Assembly (NCBI RefSeq): GCF_000420525.1
Contig: NZ_ATVC01000023.1
Location: 1 to 34,683, forward strand
Length of the DNA: 34,683 bases
Source of the DNA: Aquaspirillum serpens DSM 68
GTDB taxonomy: Bacteria; Pseudomonadota; Gammaproteobacteria; Burkholderiales; Aquaspirillaceae
Direction of reading: 5' to 3'
Part shown: piece after piece, positions 27,419-34,683 of the stretch
How positions within the stretch are numbered: the stretch's first letter is position 1
Layout of the letters: the number at the start of each line of letters is the position of its first letter
Position numbers and translations under genes: made by a program
Notes under the pieces: model-generated
What the model was told of the DNA's origin: nothing
Seen by the model: the letters and a program-made list of their open reading frames with translations, nothing else
Databases searched by the model: none

Positions 27419-28626
27419 AATTTGTCCTCTGGTTAGTCGGCTTATTTGCCTTGGCAGTTGGGTTGTCGTTATTTGCACAGGTCAATACAGGTTATGCCAT
27501 TTTGGTGTTGCCGCCCTATCGCGTGGAACTGTCGCTCAATATGGCGGTGGTAATCCTGATTTTGGCGATTGTGGTGGCTTATGGTGTGTTGCGTGGGTTG
27601 GCGGTGGCTTTCCGCTTGCCGGAGGAAGTGAAACGCTTCCAACGGCAGAAAAAATTAACTGCTGCGCGCCATGCTTTGCGTGATGCTTCTTTGGCCTATT
27701 TGGAAGGGCGTTATCAAAAAGCGGAACGCGAGGCAGTGAAGTCGTTGGATGACGAAGAAAGCGCTGAAAGCCGTGCTTTGGCGTTGTTATTGGCTGCTCA
27801 AGCGGCACATCGCACCAAAGATTATGCCCGTCGTGATAGCCATTTTGCTGCCTTAGACCAATTACCTTCATCGGTACAACTGGCCCGTCATATGCAGGAA
27901 GCCGAACTGTATTTTGATGAAAAACGCCTCAATTCTGCCTTGCAAGCGGTGACCGCTGCGCGTGAAATCTCACCGAGTTTGACCGCCGCGTTAAAACTCG
28001 AAATGAAAATCCGACTGTTGCAAAATGCACCTGACTTGGCATTGCCGTTGATCGAAAAACTGCAAAAGTCGGAAGGCATTACGCAAGAACAAGCGCAGCG
28101 TTATCGTCGTGCAGCGTGGCTTTTACAGCTAGAGGGATTTCTTGATTTGGCTGAGTTGCAACAGTGGTGGCAAAAATTACCGACTACCGAGCGGATGCAC
28201 CATGAAATTCTGTTACCGGTGGTGCGCCGGTATGCTCAGTTTGAGGAAGTCGATACGGCAGCAGAATTGCTGGTGGCCGCGTTGGATCAACAGTGGTCAA
28301 CCGAGCTATTAGAAGAATTGGTCGAGGTAGCGGCAGAACTCAGCGAAACAAGCCGGCTCTCGCTGGTGAAGCGTGCAGAGGCATGGTTAGAAGAACACCG
28401 CCGCGACTACCGTTTGCTGTTGCTGTTAGGTTGGTTGGCCTTGGCACAACAGCTCTGGGGCAAAGCCCAGAGCTATTTCGAGGCGAGTTTGTCGGTCGAA
28501 CCGAGTTTGGCTGCTCATGCCGCGTTGGCACAGATGTTCGAAAGCTTGGACCGACCAGACGATGCCGAGCGACACTATCAAGCCAGCGTTGAATTGGCGT
28601 TGGCGATGGGAAACGCCACGCACTAA
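27415..28626 (+). CDS. hemY: HemY-like TPR membrane protein of the hem operon
   Basis: 403 residues. Two N-terminal membrane segments (about 3-21 and 42-62) are followed by a cytoplasmic region of TPR helices (LAYLEGRYQKAEREAVKSLD, ALALLLAAQAAHRTKDYARRD, and PSLAAHAALAQMFESLDRPDDAERHYQASVE, shown in part). This is the proteobacterial HemY, not the Bacillus protoporphyrinogen oxidase of the same name. It starts within the ATGA overlap with hemX and ends four bases into the convergent gene. Function is thought to be assembly or coordination of late heme steps. Confidence 0.92.
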   Translation: MKFVLWLVGLFALAVGLSLFAQVNTGYAILVLPPYRVELSLNMAVVILILAIVVAYGVLRGLAVAFRLPEEVKRFQRQKKLTAARHALRDASLAYLEGRYQKAEREAVKSLDDEESAESRALALLLAAQAAHRTKDYARRDSHFAALDQLPSSVQLARHMQEAELYFDEKRLNSALQAVTAAREISPSLTAALKLEMKIRLLQNAPDLALPLIEKLQKSEGITQEQAQRYRRAAWLLQLEGFLDLAELQQWWQKLPTTERMHHEILLPVVRRYAQFEEVDTAAELLVAALDQQWSTELLEELVEVAAELSETSRLSLVKRAEAWLEEHRRDYRLLLLLGWLALAQQLWGKAQSYFEASLSVEPSLAAHAALAQMFESLDRPDDAERHYQASVELALAMGNATH

Positions 28627-30059
28627 TGCAGTGTGTTGCGGACTTCTCCACTGTATAGGCCCAAACTCATCAAAGCGTGATGCAGACTTTCCAGCGCTGC
28701 ATCACGGTCGGGCGCCAAATCAGGGGGTAATAGCCAAGCAAAGCCGGTGAGTTCATGGCCTTTGGCATGTTTAAAACTCAACTGAAAGGCTAAGGCATCT
28801 GGTTGGTATTCAATACTGACTTTGATGCCATCCAACCCCACGCTTTTTTCCAATACCGTGACCGTAAAGAATAACCGCCGTAGGTTGTATTCTTGTGTGC
28901 CGGTGGCCAAGCTTTCCCATAGAGGTTCTGGGGCGAATAATGTGGCTTCGCCATATTCAATGGTTTCATCCAACGCATTTTCGACCACTGGCATCGCTGC
29001 ATCGAGCAATAAATTGCCAGCTGGGCGTTTGTCTGGAGTCAGACTGCCGCGTGCCACGCTAAAGACCACCCACGCTAAGACTAAGCGGGGCGTGGTTTGG
29101 CTGCGGTCTTTTTCATAGGCTGCCACCATTTTTTCCAGTTCTTCCGGAATAAAGGCGTCGCCGGCATCTAACGCTGGCGCAACATGAACCAACTGTTGGC
29201 AATGGCTTTCACGCAACATTTCAACAGAAAAAACCGTGGGTGAGACATGCAGTAGGCTGGCTCGTCCTAGGCCATAGGTCTCGCGCAACACCCCTTCAAG
29301 TTCAGACAACTGTGGAAAATACCAACAGTGCCCGAGGTGTGGCATGGTGTAAATCAATGGCATTGCCCACAGGTCGTAAGGCTGAAATGTGCCATCTTCG
29401 CGTGCAATATCCGGTTGTGCGATTAAGTCACGGGCGGTATTCAGCAAGGCCTCACGCAAAATCGGTTGTTCTGTTAGCGCTAATTGTGCTTCGGTTAAGA
29501 CGCGTGCATCACCGCTGAGTAAGGCTTGGTGCACCCGTGCCATCAGCGTTGGCCGATACATGGCGTCTTGGTTGGCTTGGCGTGCGCTGTCGAGCAACGA
29601 TTGAATTTCCTGTGCTAATTCTTCGGCGTCGAGTGTCGCTGCTGGTAGACAGCGTAATGGGCGCAACGGTGGCCCTTCGCGTTGGGCGTTGTAGGCCTCA
29701 TCCAAACGCCAATAATGTACCATCGCTTCATCACAGATTTTCTTTAACGCACCGGCGGTGGGTTCGTCTTGGAAAAAGATAAAGTCGGTAAAAGCGATGC
29801 CATCACTGCAAGCGTAATAGCTGACGTCCTCATCGGGGTCGTACAGCATGGCGCTTTGTCCCCCGTGGACATTGCTGGCGCTAGTGGCGGGCAGCTCAAT
29901 GCTTTTGCGCATAATCCGGCACACAAAAGCAGGTGTTTCGGTGTGAATCAGATATTCGTATTCTTCAATCCCATTTTCATCAATGGCATCGCCAAAGATA
30001 AAACGATTGGGCAAGAAAGGATCGCCTTTAAGGCGCGAGCGCGGAGACAGTGGTTTCAT
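28623..30059 (-). CDS. Conserved-looking protein of unknown function, 478 residues
   Basis: A long soluble protein with no signal peptide or membrane segment, acidic overall. The N-terminal third contains FIFGDAIDENGIEEYEYLIHTETPAF and an aromatic-rich LYDPDEDVSYYACSDGIAFTDFIFF region (both longer than quoted here in key residues only), the middle is helical, and the C-terminal part has strand-like blocks (YNLRRLFFTVTVLEKS, LAFQLSFKH). I recognise no domain. Length, codon use like its neighbours and the exact stop-to-stop junction with hemY support a real gene. It is a single-gene unit with the GCGACA array upstream. Confidence 0.75.
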   Translation of the reverse strand: MKPLSPRSRLKGDPFLPNRFIFGDAIDENGIEEYEYLIHTETPAFVCRIMRKSIELPATSASNVHGGQSAMLYDPDEDVSYYACSDGIAFTDFIFFQDEPTAGALKKICDEAMVHYWRLDEAYNAQREGPPLRPLRCLPAATLDAEELAQEIQSLLDSARQANQDAMYRPTLMARVHQALLSGDARVLTEAQLALTEQPILREALLNTARDLIAQPDIAREDGTFQPYDLWAMPLIYTMPHLGHCWYFPQLSELEGVLRETYGLGRASLLHVSPTVFSVEMLRESHCQQLVHVAPALDAGDAFIPEELEKMVAAYEKDRSQTTPRLVLAWVVFSVARGSLTPDKRPAGNLLLDAAMPVVENALDETIEYGEATLFAPEPLWESLATGTQEYNLRRLFFTVTVLEKSVGLDGIKVSIEYQPDALAFQLSFKHAKGHELTGFAWLLPPDLAPDRDAALESLHHALMSLGLYSGEVRNTLH

Positions 30060-30145
30060 GTCGCCTATTATACTGCGGCTTTGATGTTAGAAATGGTTTC
30101 TACCCTCTGGAGCACTGGCACAGCAACGAATCAGCAAGAGGTAGG

Positions 30146-30250
30146 TGTCGCGCTTGTGTGACAATTTGAGCCAAAGCGCGACAATTCTGGTTTGAGGCGC
30201 GACACATTGCCCGACATAATTGTGTCGCGCTTGCACGACATTGTGTGACA
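30146..30250. repeat. Array of eight GACA-core motifs between exbD and the 478-residue protein gene
   Basis: Within 105 bases the core GACA or its complement occurs eight times, most within GCGCGACA: TGTCGCGC 30146-30153, TGTGACA 30157-30163, GCGCGACA 30176-30183, GCGCGACA 30197-30204, CCGACA 30211-30216, TGTCGCGC 30223-30230, CACGACA 30234-30240, TGTGACA 30244-30250. Spacings cluster near 10 or 20 bases, that is one or two turns of the helix. No gene is visible here. It lies upstream of the 478-residue protein gene and downstream of exbD. Confidence 0.7.
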
Positions 30251-30268
30251 GGCTGCGGCGTTCGGAAT

Positions 30269-30309
30269 ATATCGCTTGGCAGCACGCACAATCCTGAACT
30301 GAGCGATAT
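30269..30309. repeat. Inverted repeat after exbD
   Basis: ATATCGCT (30269-30276) and AGCGATAT (30302-30309) are perfect complements 25 bases apart, ending 4 bases before the exbD stop codon on the minus strand. It could fold at the end of the exb mRNA; no T run follows, so a terminator is uncertain. Confidence 0.4.
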
Positions 30310-30312
30310 CAC

Positions 30313-30735
30313 TTACTGCGGTTTTGCGGGGACTTCGGTAACAAATCCGATTCGGGTGACACCATTCTCTTGTGCTTGTGCTAAGACACGAGCGACTGGG
30401 CCGTAGTGAGCGGTTTGATCAGCGCGTAGATGAAGCTCAACCAGTGGATTGCTACGGGCGGCATCGGCAAAACGTCCGGCCAAGGCTGTTTCCGCTATCA
30501 GCTCATCATTCCAAAAATATTTCCCCTCGGCATCAATGGTAAAGCGAATCGCTTTGACATCCTCTTTATGTTCCGAGGCGGTGGCCTGAGGTAAATCCAC
30601 TTTAATCGCGTGGCTGAGTACCGGCGCGGTGATAATAAATACCACCAACAGCACCAGCATCACATCGACTAGCGGCGTTGTATTGATTTCTGCCATCGGT
30701 GCAGAACTTCCTTTATCAAATCCACCGAATGCCAT
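30313..30735 (-). CDS. exbD: Biopolymer transport protein ExbD
   Basis: 140 residues: short cytoplasmic N-terminus, one membrane helix at about 22-42 (PLVDVMLVLLVVFIITAPVL, with the proton-conducting D24) and a periplasmic domain containing LHLRADQTAHYGPVARVL. With ExbB it uses the proton gradient to energise TonB for uptake of iron-siderophore and heme complexes. Its ATG overlaps the exbB stop by one base (TAATG), so it is translationally coupled. Confidence 0.95.
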   Translation of the reverse strand: MAFGGFDKGSSAPMAEINTTPLVDVMLVLLVVFIITAPVLSHAIKVDLPQATASEHKEDVKAIRFTIDAEGKYFWNDELIAETALAGRFADAARSNPLVELHLRADQTAHYGPVARVLAQAQENGVTRIGFVTEVPAKPQ

Positions 30736-31397
30736 TATGCCTTCTCCGCACTGAGCAATTGCGCATGTAAATCGTGAGCAAAACCATCTAAATCTTGTGC
30801 AATCACCCGATTGGCGCGCAAAAACGCGTTGTAAGCTACAACGGCAGGAATGGCAGCGGCCAAACCGGCGGCAGTGGCAACCAAAGCTTCACCAATTGGC
30901 CCTGCTACGGCTGCAATCGAGAGCTGCCCTGCACCGGCAATACCGACCAAAGCATGGTAAATCCCCCAAACTGTACCGAACAAACCCACAAATGGTGCTG
31001 TAGCACCTACTGTCGCTAACCAAGTCATGCCATGCTCTAATCGGCCGGTTTCACGAGCCAGACTCATGCGGATATTACGCACCAAAAATTCATCCAGTGA
31101 ACAATGTTGCCCTAAGGTACGAGTGGCTTGGGCTTGATGGCGATTAAGGCTATCGAGGCCGCTCTGTGCCACCCGAGCCAATGGGGCTTCTTGGCCTTGA
31201 ATCAGCTGTGCCGCACTGTGTAAATCAGTGGCTTGCCAGAAAGCATCATTAAATTGGCGGTTTTGCCGTTTGGTCTGAAATAAATGAAGGCTACGTGTCA
31301 GAATCAGCCACCAGCTGCTGATCGACATCAGTAATAAAGATAAAAAGACAGCAATCAGAATGCCATCACCTTGGCTGAAAACCAGAGAGAGATCCAT
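30735..31397 (-). CDS. exbB: TonB-system proton channel protein ExbB (MotA/TolQ/ExbB family)
   Basis: 220 residues with three membrane segments: about 14-34 (IAVFLSLLLMSISSWWLIL), about 124-146 (WLATVGATAPFVGLFGTVWG, the family signature) and about 165-190 (GEALVATAAGLAAAIPAVVAY). It forms the pentameric ring around ExbD. Gene order tonB-exbB-exbD, two bases after tonB, identifies it as ExbB rather than TolQ. Confidence 0.95.
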   Translation of the reverse strand: MDLSLVFSQGDGILIAVFLSLLLMSISSWWLILTRSLHLFQTKRQNRQFNDAFWQATDLHSAAQLIQGQEAPLARVAQSGLDSLNRHQAQATRTLGQHCSLDEFLVRNIRMSLARETGRLEHGMTWLATVGATAPFVGLFGTVWGIYHALVGIAGAGQLSIAAVAGPIGEALVATAAGLAAAIPAVVAYNAFLRANRVIAQDLDGFAHDLHAQLLSAEKA

Positions 31398-31399
31398 CG

Positions 31400-32083
31400 T
31401 TAACCCTGTTGTTTGATATTAAAGTTGAGTGGAACAATGACCGAACCTGCAATAGCAGTCTCGCCGCGTTTGGCAGGGATAAAACGCCACCGTTTCACGG
31501 CTTCTAATGCAGCACGGTCTAATCGTGGAAAACCGCTGCTACGATGTAGTGCCACTGTTGTGGGATGACCGCTGGCACTGACTTCGACTTTTAGCTGTAC
31601 CGTACCTTCTTCGTTCAGATCTAAAGATAAGGCGGGATAGGCTGGTTTAGGGTTTGAAAGATAGGCTGCAGCAAAATTGGGCGCTGTTTCTTTTTCTGGT
31701 GCGGCATGAGGGCTGCTTTTGCCTTCTTTGCCCTGTTCTGTCTGTTCGCCTTGTGCTGTGCTTGATGTATCCGGTGTGTTTGCCTGCGTGATGGCATTTG
31801 AGGGCACCTGTGGACGTGCAATAGGCTTTTTCGGCGTTGGTAAAGTGGTTTGTTTGACCTCTTTCTTTGGAGCCGGTTTTTCTTTGCGTGGTTCAGGTTT
31901 GGCGGGCTCGGGTGCCGGTGGTTGTGGTGTCGGCGCTTGCACTGTCGCATCCACTAACTGCAACAGTTGTGGTTGAGGCGGCGGTGTTTTGTCTACTGCG
32001 CTACTGTGTTGCAAGGCAAACAGTACGCCGGCGTGGGCGAGTAACACAAAGCCAAAAGAGAGGGTATGGGATAAACGTGACAT
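31400..32083 (-). CDS. tonB: Energy transducer TonB
   Basis: 227 residues from ATG 32083 (the frame extends to 32122, but that part overlaps the Fur box and promoter). One N-terminal membrane helix (LSHTLSFGFVLLAHAGVLFAL) whose Ser and His are typical of TonB, then a long Pro/Lys/Glu-rich periplasmic spacer (PPAPEPAKPEPRKEKPAPKK), a Ser/Glu-rich stretch, and the C-terminal domain from NPKPAYPALSLDLNEEGTV to the end with the YPxLS motif and VKRWRFIPAKRG. It links the inner-membrane ExbBD motor to outer-membrane receptors. First gene of an iron-regulated operon. Confidence 0.94.
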   Translation of the reverse strand: MSRLSHTLSFGFVLLAHAGVLFALQHSSAVDKTPPPQPQLLQLVDATVQAPTPQPPAPEPAKPEPRKEKPAPKKEVKQTTLPTPKKPIARPQVPSNAITQANTPDTSSTAQGEQTEQGKEGKSSPHAAPEKETAPNFAAAYLSNPKPAYPALSLDLNEEGTVQLKVEVSASGHPTTVALHRSSGFPRLDRAALEAVKRWRFIPAKRGETAIAGSVIVPLNFNIKQQG

Positions 32084-32091
32084 CTTACTAT

Positions 32092-32110
32092 GATAACGAT
32101 AACACTTCTC
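32092..32110. promoter_or_regulatory. Fur box of the tonB-exbBD operon
   Basis: GATAACGATAACACTTCTC matches the 19-base Fur consensus (GATAATGATAATCATTATC) at 14 positions, including GATAA-x-GATAA exactly. It lies 9-27 bases upstream of the tonB start. A TATGAT -10 candidate is found at 32128-32133 on the minus strand, which would put the box just after the transcription start, where bound Fur-iron blocks transcription. Confidence 0.75.
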
Positions 32111-32167
32111 ATTTGTAAACAAGTCTGATCATACCCCTCATCTCGCCACAATTTTCTTTTCTTGTCT

Positions 32168-32184
32168 TGCGACAGAGTGTCGCA
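32168..32184. promoter_or_regulatory. Perfect inverted repeat TGCGACA-GAG-TGTCGCA
   Basis: A 7-3-7 palindrome between the divergent tonB and hslV genes, about 35 bases upstream of the tonB -10 candidate and 23 bases before the hslV heat-shock-like promoter. Its half-site equals the motif arrayed at 30146-30250 and 21668-21727. It looks like a dimeric regulator's operator; the regulator is unknown. Confidence 0.5.
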
Positions 32185-32206
32185 GCTGGGCTGTGTGATA
32201 TGGTTG

Positions 32207-32235
32207 CTTGCAATTTCTGCCAATGTCGGCATTTA
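32207..32235 (+). promoter_or_regulatory. Candidate heat-shock (sigma-32) promoter of hslVU
   Basis: CTTGCAA (32207-32213), 13 bases, then CGGCATTTA (32227-32235) compares with the sigma-32 consensus CTTGAAA-N13-CCCCATNTA. The spacing is exact and the -10 matches at the CATTTA part. hslVU is a classic sigma-32 target, which supports it. Confidence 0.55.
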
Positions 32236-32285
32236 TCCCTCTCGCCAACGTGGTCGTGTGGCGTCTCGTTTTTTAAGGGCATGAC

Positions 32286-32822
32286 ATGCAACAATTTGAT
32301 GGAACGACAATCGTGTCGATTCGCCGGGGCCAACAAGTGGCACTGGGCGGCGATGGCCAAGTGACCTTGGGTAACATCGTCATTAAATCAACCGCGCGCA
32401 AAATTCGCCGTTTGTATCACGATAAAGTGCTAGCTGGCTTTGCTGGTGGAACAGCTGATGCCTTCACCTTATTTGAGCGTTTTGAAGCAAAGTTAGAAAA
32501 ACATCAGGGCCATCTGGTTCGCGCAGCTGTTGAATTGGCTAAAGATTGGCGTACCGATCGCATGCTGCGTCGTTTAGAAGCCATGCTGATTGTGGCTGAT
32601 CGTGAAGCAACCTTGATTATTACTGGGAATGGTGATGTGTTAGAACCAGAACAAGGGATTGCCGCTATTGGATCAGGCGGTGCTTTTGCCCAATCTGCTG
32701 CACGGGCCTTATTCGAAAACACCGATTTGAGTCCGGCTGACATTGTGAAAAAATCGCTCACGATTGCTGGCGATATTTGTATTTATACCAATCAAAATCA
32801 TTTGATCGAAACACTGGATTGA
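32286..32822 (+). CDS. hslV: ATP-dependent protease subunit HslV (ClpQ)
   Basis: 178 residues with AAGGG before the start. HslV is a proteasome-like threonine peptidase; the propeptide MQQFDG is removed to expose T7 (TTIVSIRRG). Other family features: [46 protein letters not shown] and [16 protein letters not shown]. It forms the double hexameric chamber fed by HslU, encoded 12 bases downstream. Confidence 0.97.
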   Translation: MQQFDGTTIVSIRRGQQVALGGDGQVTLGNIVIKSTARKIRRLYHDKVLAGFAGGTADAFTLFERFEAKLEKHQGHLVRAAVELAKDWRTDRMLRRLEAMLIVADREATLIITGNGDVLEPEQGIAAIGSGGAFAQSAARALFENTDLSPADIVKKSLTIAGDICIYTNQNHLIETLD

Positions 32823-32834
32823 GTTGAACCGATT

Positions 32835-34172
32835 ATGAGCCAAATGACGCCACAAGAGATTGTGCACGAACTCGACAAACATATCGTCGGACAACAAGAA
32901 GCCAAGAAAGCCGTTGCCATTGCCTTGCGTAACCGCTGGCGGCGACAACAAGTGCCCGAGCCATTACGGCATGAAATCACCCCTAAGAATATTTTGATGA
33001 TTGGGCCGACTGGGGTGGGTAAGACAGAAATTGCTCGGCGTTTAGCACGCTTGTCGAATGCCCCTTTTATCAAAATCGAAGCCACTAAATTTACCGAAGT
33101 CGGTTATGTGGGCCGTGATGTCGATTCGATTATTCGTGATCTGATGGAAATTGCCATCAAACAAGAACGCGAACAGGCGATGACTCGGCAACGGCATCGG
33201 GCTGAGGATGCTGCAGAAGAACGGATTTTGGACGCCCTGTTGCCTCCGGCTCGTTCGCCAGTGATTGGTTTTGCTGACGAGCCAGCCGAACCTGTGCGTC
33301 AAGATAATGAAACACGACAAAAGTTTCGCAAAATGTTGCGTGAAGGTAAGTTGGACGATAAAGAAATTGATATCGAACTTCAACAAGCCGCACCACACAT
33401 TGAAATGTTGGCACCTGCTGGTATGGAAGAGTTGACCCAACAAATCCAAGGCATGTTTGCCAATATGAACACTGGCAAGAAGAAAAGCCGTAAGCTGAAA
33501 ATCGCTGAGGCGCGTAAATTATTGCTGGAGGAAGAAGCGGCTAAATTGCTCAACGAAGACGACATTAAACAGGCCGCCCTGAATAATGTAGAGCAAAACG
33601 GCATTGTATTCTTAGACGAGATTGATAAGGTTACCAGCCGCAGCGAAGGTCATGGGGCCGATGTCTCCCGTGCCGGTGTGCAGCGCGATTTACTGCCTTT
33701 GGTAGAAGGTACTACCGTGAATACCAAATATGGCATGGTGAAAACCGACCATATTTTATTCATTGCTTCCGGTGCATTCCATCTTGCAAAACCATCAGAT
33801 TTGATTCCTGAACTGCAGGGGCGTTTTCCTATCCGCGTTGAATTGAAGTCTCTATCGGTTGCCGATTTTGAACGTATCTTGACTGCAACCGATGCCTGTT
33901 TGACACAACAGTATCAGGCACTCTTAGCTACTGAAGGTTGTCAGGTGCAATTCAAAGAGGACGGTATCCGTCGGCTGGCTGAGATTGCTTTCAGTGTCAA
34001 TGAGAAAACTGAAAACATCGGCGCGCGGCGGCTTTACACCGTAATGGAACGGTTATTAGAAGATTTAAGCTTTAATGCCAAGACTGGCGAAGTCGAAATT
34101 GATGCAAATTATGTTGATTTACGCTTAGAAAGCTTGTCTCAGCGCGAAGATTTGGCGCGCTACGTCTTGTAA
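32835..34172 (+). CDS. hslU: ATPase subunit of the HslUV protease
   Basis: 445 residues. Walker A GPTGVGKT at 57-64, the pore loop GYVGRD soon after, the family-specific I domain (about 110-240, charged and helical), Walker [11 protein letters not shown], and sensor residues near [16 protein letters not shown]. It unfolds substrates with ATP and feeds them to HslV, degrading heat-shock and regulatory proteins. It ends in a strong terminator, so hslVU is a two-gene operon. Confidence 0.97.
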   Translation: MSQMTPQEIVHELDKHIVGQQEAKKAVAIALRNRWRRQQVPEPLRHEITPKNILMIGPTGVGKTEIARRLARLSNAPFIKIEATKFTEVGYVGRDVDSIIRDLMEIAIKQEREQAMTRQRHRAEDAAEERILDALLPPARSPVIGFADEPAEPVRQDNETRQKFRKMLREGKLDDKEIDIELQQAAPHIEMLAPAGMEELTQQIQGMFANMNTGKKKSRKLKIAEARKLLLEEEAAKLLNEDDIKQAALNNVEQNGIVFLDEIDKVTSRSEGHGADVSRAGVQRDLLPLVEGTTVNTKYGMVKTDHILFIASGAFHLAKPSDLIPELQGRFPIRVELKSLSVADFERILTATDACLTQQYQALLATEGCQVQFKEDGIRRLAEIAFSVNEKTENIGARRLYTVMERLLEDLSFNAKTGEVEIDANYVDLRLESLSQREDLARYVL

Positions 34173-34189
34173 CTCCGGTGTTGTTTGAA

Positions 34190-34222
34190 GAATTGCTGCT
34201 AAGTGGCAGCAATTCTTTTTTT
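34190..34222 (+). terminator. Rho-independent terminator of hslVU
   Basis: GAATTGCTGC and GCAGCAATTC form a perfect 10-base stem with a 6-base loop, directly followed by seven T, 18 bases after the hslU stop codon. Confidence 0.95.
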
Positions 34223-34272
34223 AAAAAATCAATGATTTATCTAAATTCCTAAACTTTTTCAGTTTGTAGGTG

Positions 34273-34301
34273 TTGACGGATGTGAGAGAGGTGGGTATAG
34301 T
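34273..34301 (+). promoter_or_regulatory. rRNA operon promoter
   Basis: TTGACG (34273-34278), exactly 17 bases, TATAGT (34296-34301). The 50 bases before the -35 are strongly AT-rich, including TTTTTTTAAAAAATC, as expected of an UP element. Transcription would start near 34308, about 165 bases before mature 16S. Only one strong promoter is seen. Confidence 0.8.
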
Positions 34302-34310
34302 TCGCTTCCT

Positions 34311-34372
34311 CGCTGCAACACAGCAGCGGCAGGCAGCTTTCAAGTTTAAGTTGTTTGATTCGATCTTTAACA
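34311..34372 (+). promoter_or_regulatory. rRNA leader antitermination region (boxB-like hairpin and boxA)
   Basis: CGCTGC-AACACA-GCAGCG (34311-34328) is a 6-base hairpin in the position of boxB, and GATCTTTAACA near 34362-34372 matches the boxA consensus TGCTCTTTAACA. Such sequences load the Nus factors that let polymerase pass through the long rRNA genes. Confidence 0.65.
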
Positions 34373-34387
34373 GAATACAACCGATAG

Positions 34388-34418
34388 GTGTAAGCGCTTG
34401 GACATCAAGCGCTTGCAC
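34388..34418 (+). other. Hairpin in the 16S leader
   Basis: AAGCGCTTG and CAAGCGCTT are perfect complements separated by GACAT, flanked by GTG and CAC that extend the stem. It lies 55 bases before the 16S 5' end and may guide leader folding or processing. Confidence 0.55.
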
Positions 34419-34473
34419 AAAGAAAAAACGCAAGAATGAAGTTTGGGAACCAAAAAAAGTTTAAACAGAGATT

Positions 34474-34683
34474 GAACTGAAGAGTTTGATCCTGGCTCAG
34501 ATTGAACGCTGGCGGCATGCTTTACACATGCAAGTCGAACGGTAACAGGGACTTCGGTCCGCTGACGAGTGGCGAACGGGTGAGTAATGCGTCGGAACGT
34601 GCCGAGTAATGGGGGATAACGCATCGAAAGGTGTGCTAATACCGCATACGCTCTGAGGAGGAAAGCTGGGGATCGAAAGACCT
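34474..34683 (+). rRNA. rrs: 16S ribosomal RNA, 5' end (partial)
   Basis: AGAGTTTGATCCTGGCTCAG at 34481-34500 is the universal 5' region, followed by GAACGCTGGCGGCATGC, CACATGCAAGTCGAACG, GGCGAACGGGTGAGTAA and GGGGATAAC. Counting from E. coli numbering puts the mature end at about 34474. The stretch ending GATCGAAAGACCT and the region around GGAACGTGCCGAGTAATGGGGG are typical of Betaproteobacteria, and best fit Neisseriales by my recollection. The gene runs off the right edge after about 210 bases. Confidence 0.97.

Noticed and set aside
31621-31976. Pro/Arg-rich and Gly/Cys-rich ORFs inside tonB
   Set aside because: Frame shadows of the TonB proline-rich spacer.
34223-34473. Short ORFs in the rRNA leader
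   Set aside because: They lie across the promoter, boxA and leader hairpin and have no coding signs.
1-34683. CRISPR array, prophage, integron or toxin-antitoxin locus
   Set aside because: No regularly spaced repeats, phage genes, integrase or paired toxin-antitoxin genes are visible; the Fic protein is of the self-inhibited class and needs no antitoxin.

Overview
The window is chromosomal DNA of a free-living, motile betaproteobacterium, most likely of the order Neisseriales outside the genus Neisseria. The evidence is the 5' end of a 16S rRNA gene at the right edge, a Neisseria-type DksA, a 'Gcr'-type membrane protein (PF10136) and a class III Fic protein like that of Neisseria meningitidis, alongside three chemoreceptors and three cyclic-di-GMP enzymes that the pathogenic Neisseria lack. 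Almost all genes are ordinary chromosomal genes. The only mobile DNA is the 3' end of an IS200/IS605-type (TnpB) element at the left edge. All calls come from reading the sequence; no database search was run.

Layout. 1-324: end of a TnpB insertion sequence, which has cut off the 5' part of a PAS-GGDEF gene (to 1219). 1216-3555 (minus strand): LOG-family nucleotide hydrolase, dksA, a GGDEF protein. 3594-7674 (plus): polA and an EAL phosphodiesterase. 7729-9234: a 54-residue unknown protein, a short unknown gene that looks frameshifted, and a TauE/SafE permease. 9419-11350: Cache-type chemoreceptor. 11442-13678 (minus): hemL, a CYTH-domain protein and hemJ. 13836-16475 (plus): two tandem Aer-like FAD-PAS proteins and a chemoreceptor with no periplasmic domain, resembling the Campylobacter CetABC energy-taxis arrangement. 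16472-21629 (minus): Gcr-like membrane protein, Fic AMP-transferase and a third chemoreceptor. 21813-24533 (minus): ppc. 24665-28626 (plus): hemCDXY operon. 28623-30059 (minus): unknown protein. 30313-32083 (minus): tonB-exbB-exbD behind a Fur box. 32286-34172 (plus): hslVU behind a heat-shock-like promoter. 34273-end: rRNA operon promoter, leader and 16S start.

Themes. Six heme genes (hemL, hemJ, hemC, hemD, hemX, hemY) sit in two groups, near an iron-uptake energy module (TonB-ExbB-ExbD). Taxis is represented by three receptors plus the split Aer-like set. Cyclic-di-GMP turnover is represented by two cyclases and one EAL protein. DksA and an rRNA promoter, two ends of the stringent response, lie in the same window.

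The most interesting points are the split two-PAS/one-transducer taxis module with a degenerate zinc-binding domain, a dense array of a short GCGACA-type motif between exbD and its neighbour that recurs in other intergenic regions, the TnpB end whose predicted guide reads into the interrupted gene, an apparent one-base frameshift in a small conserved-looking gene, and four convergent gene pairs that all overlap by exactly four bases at their stop codons.
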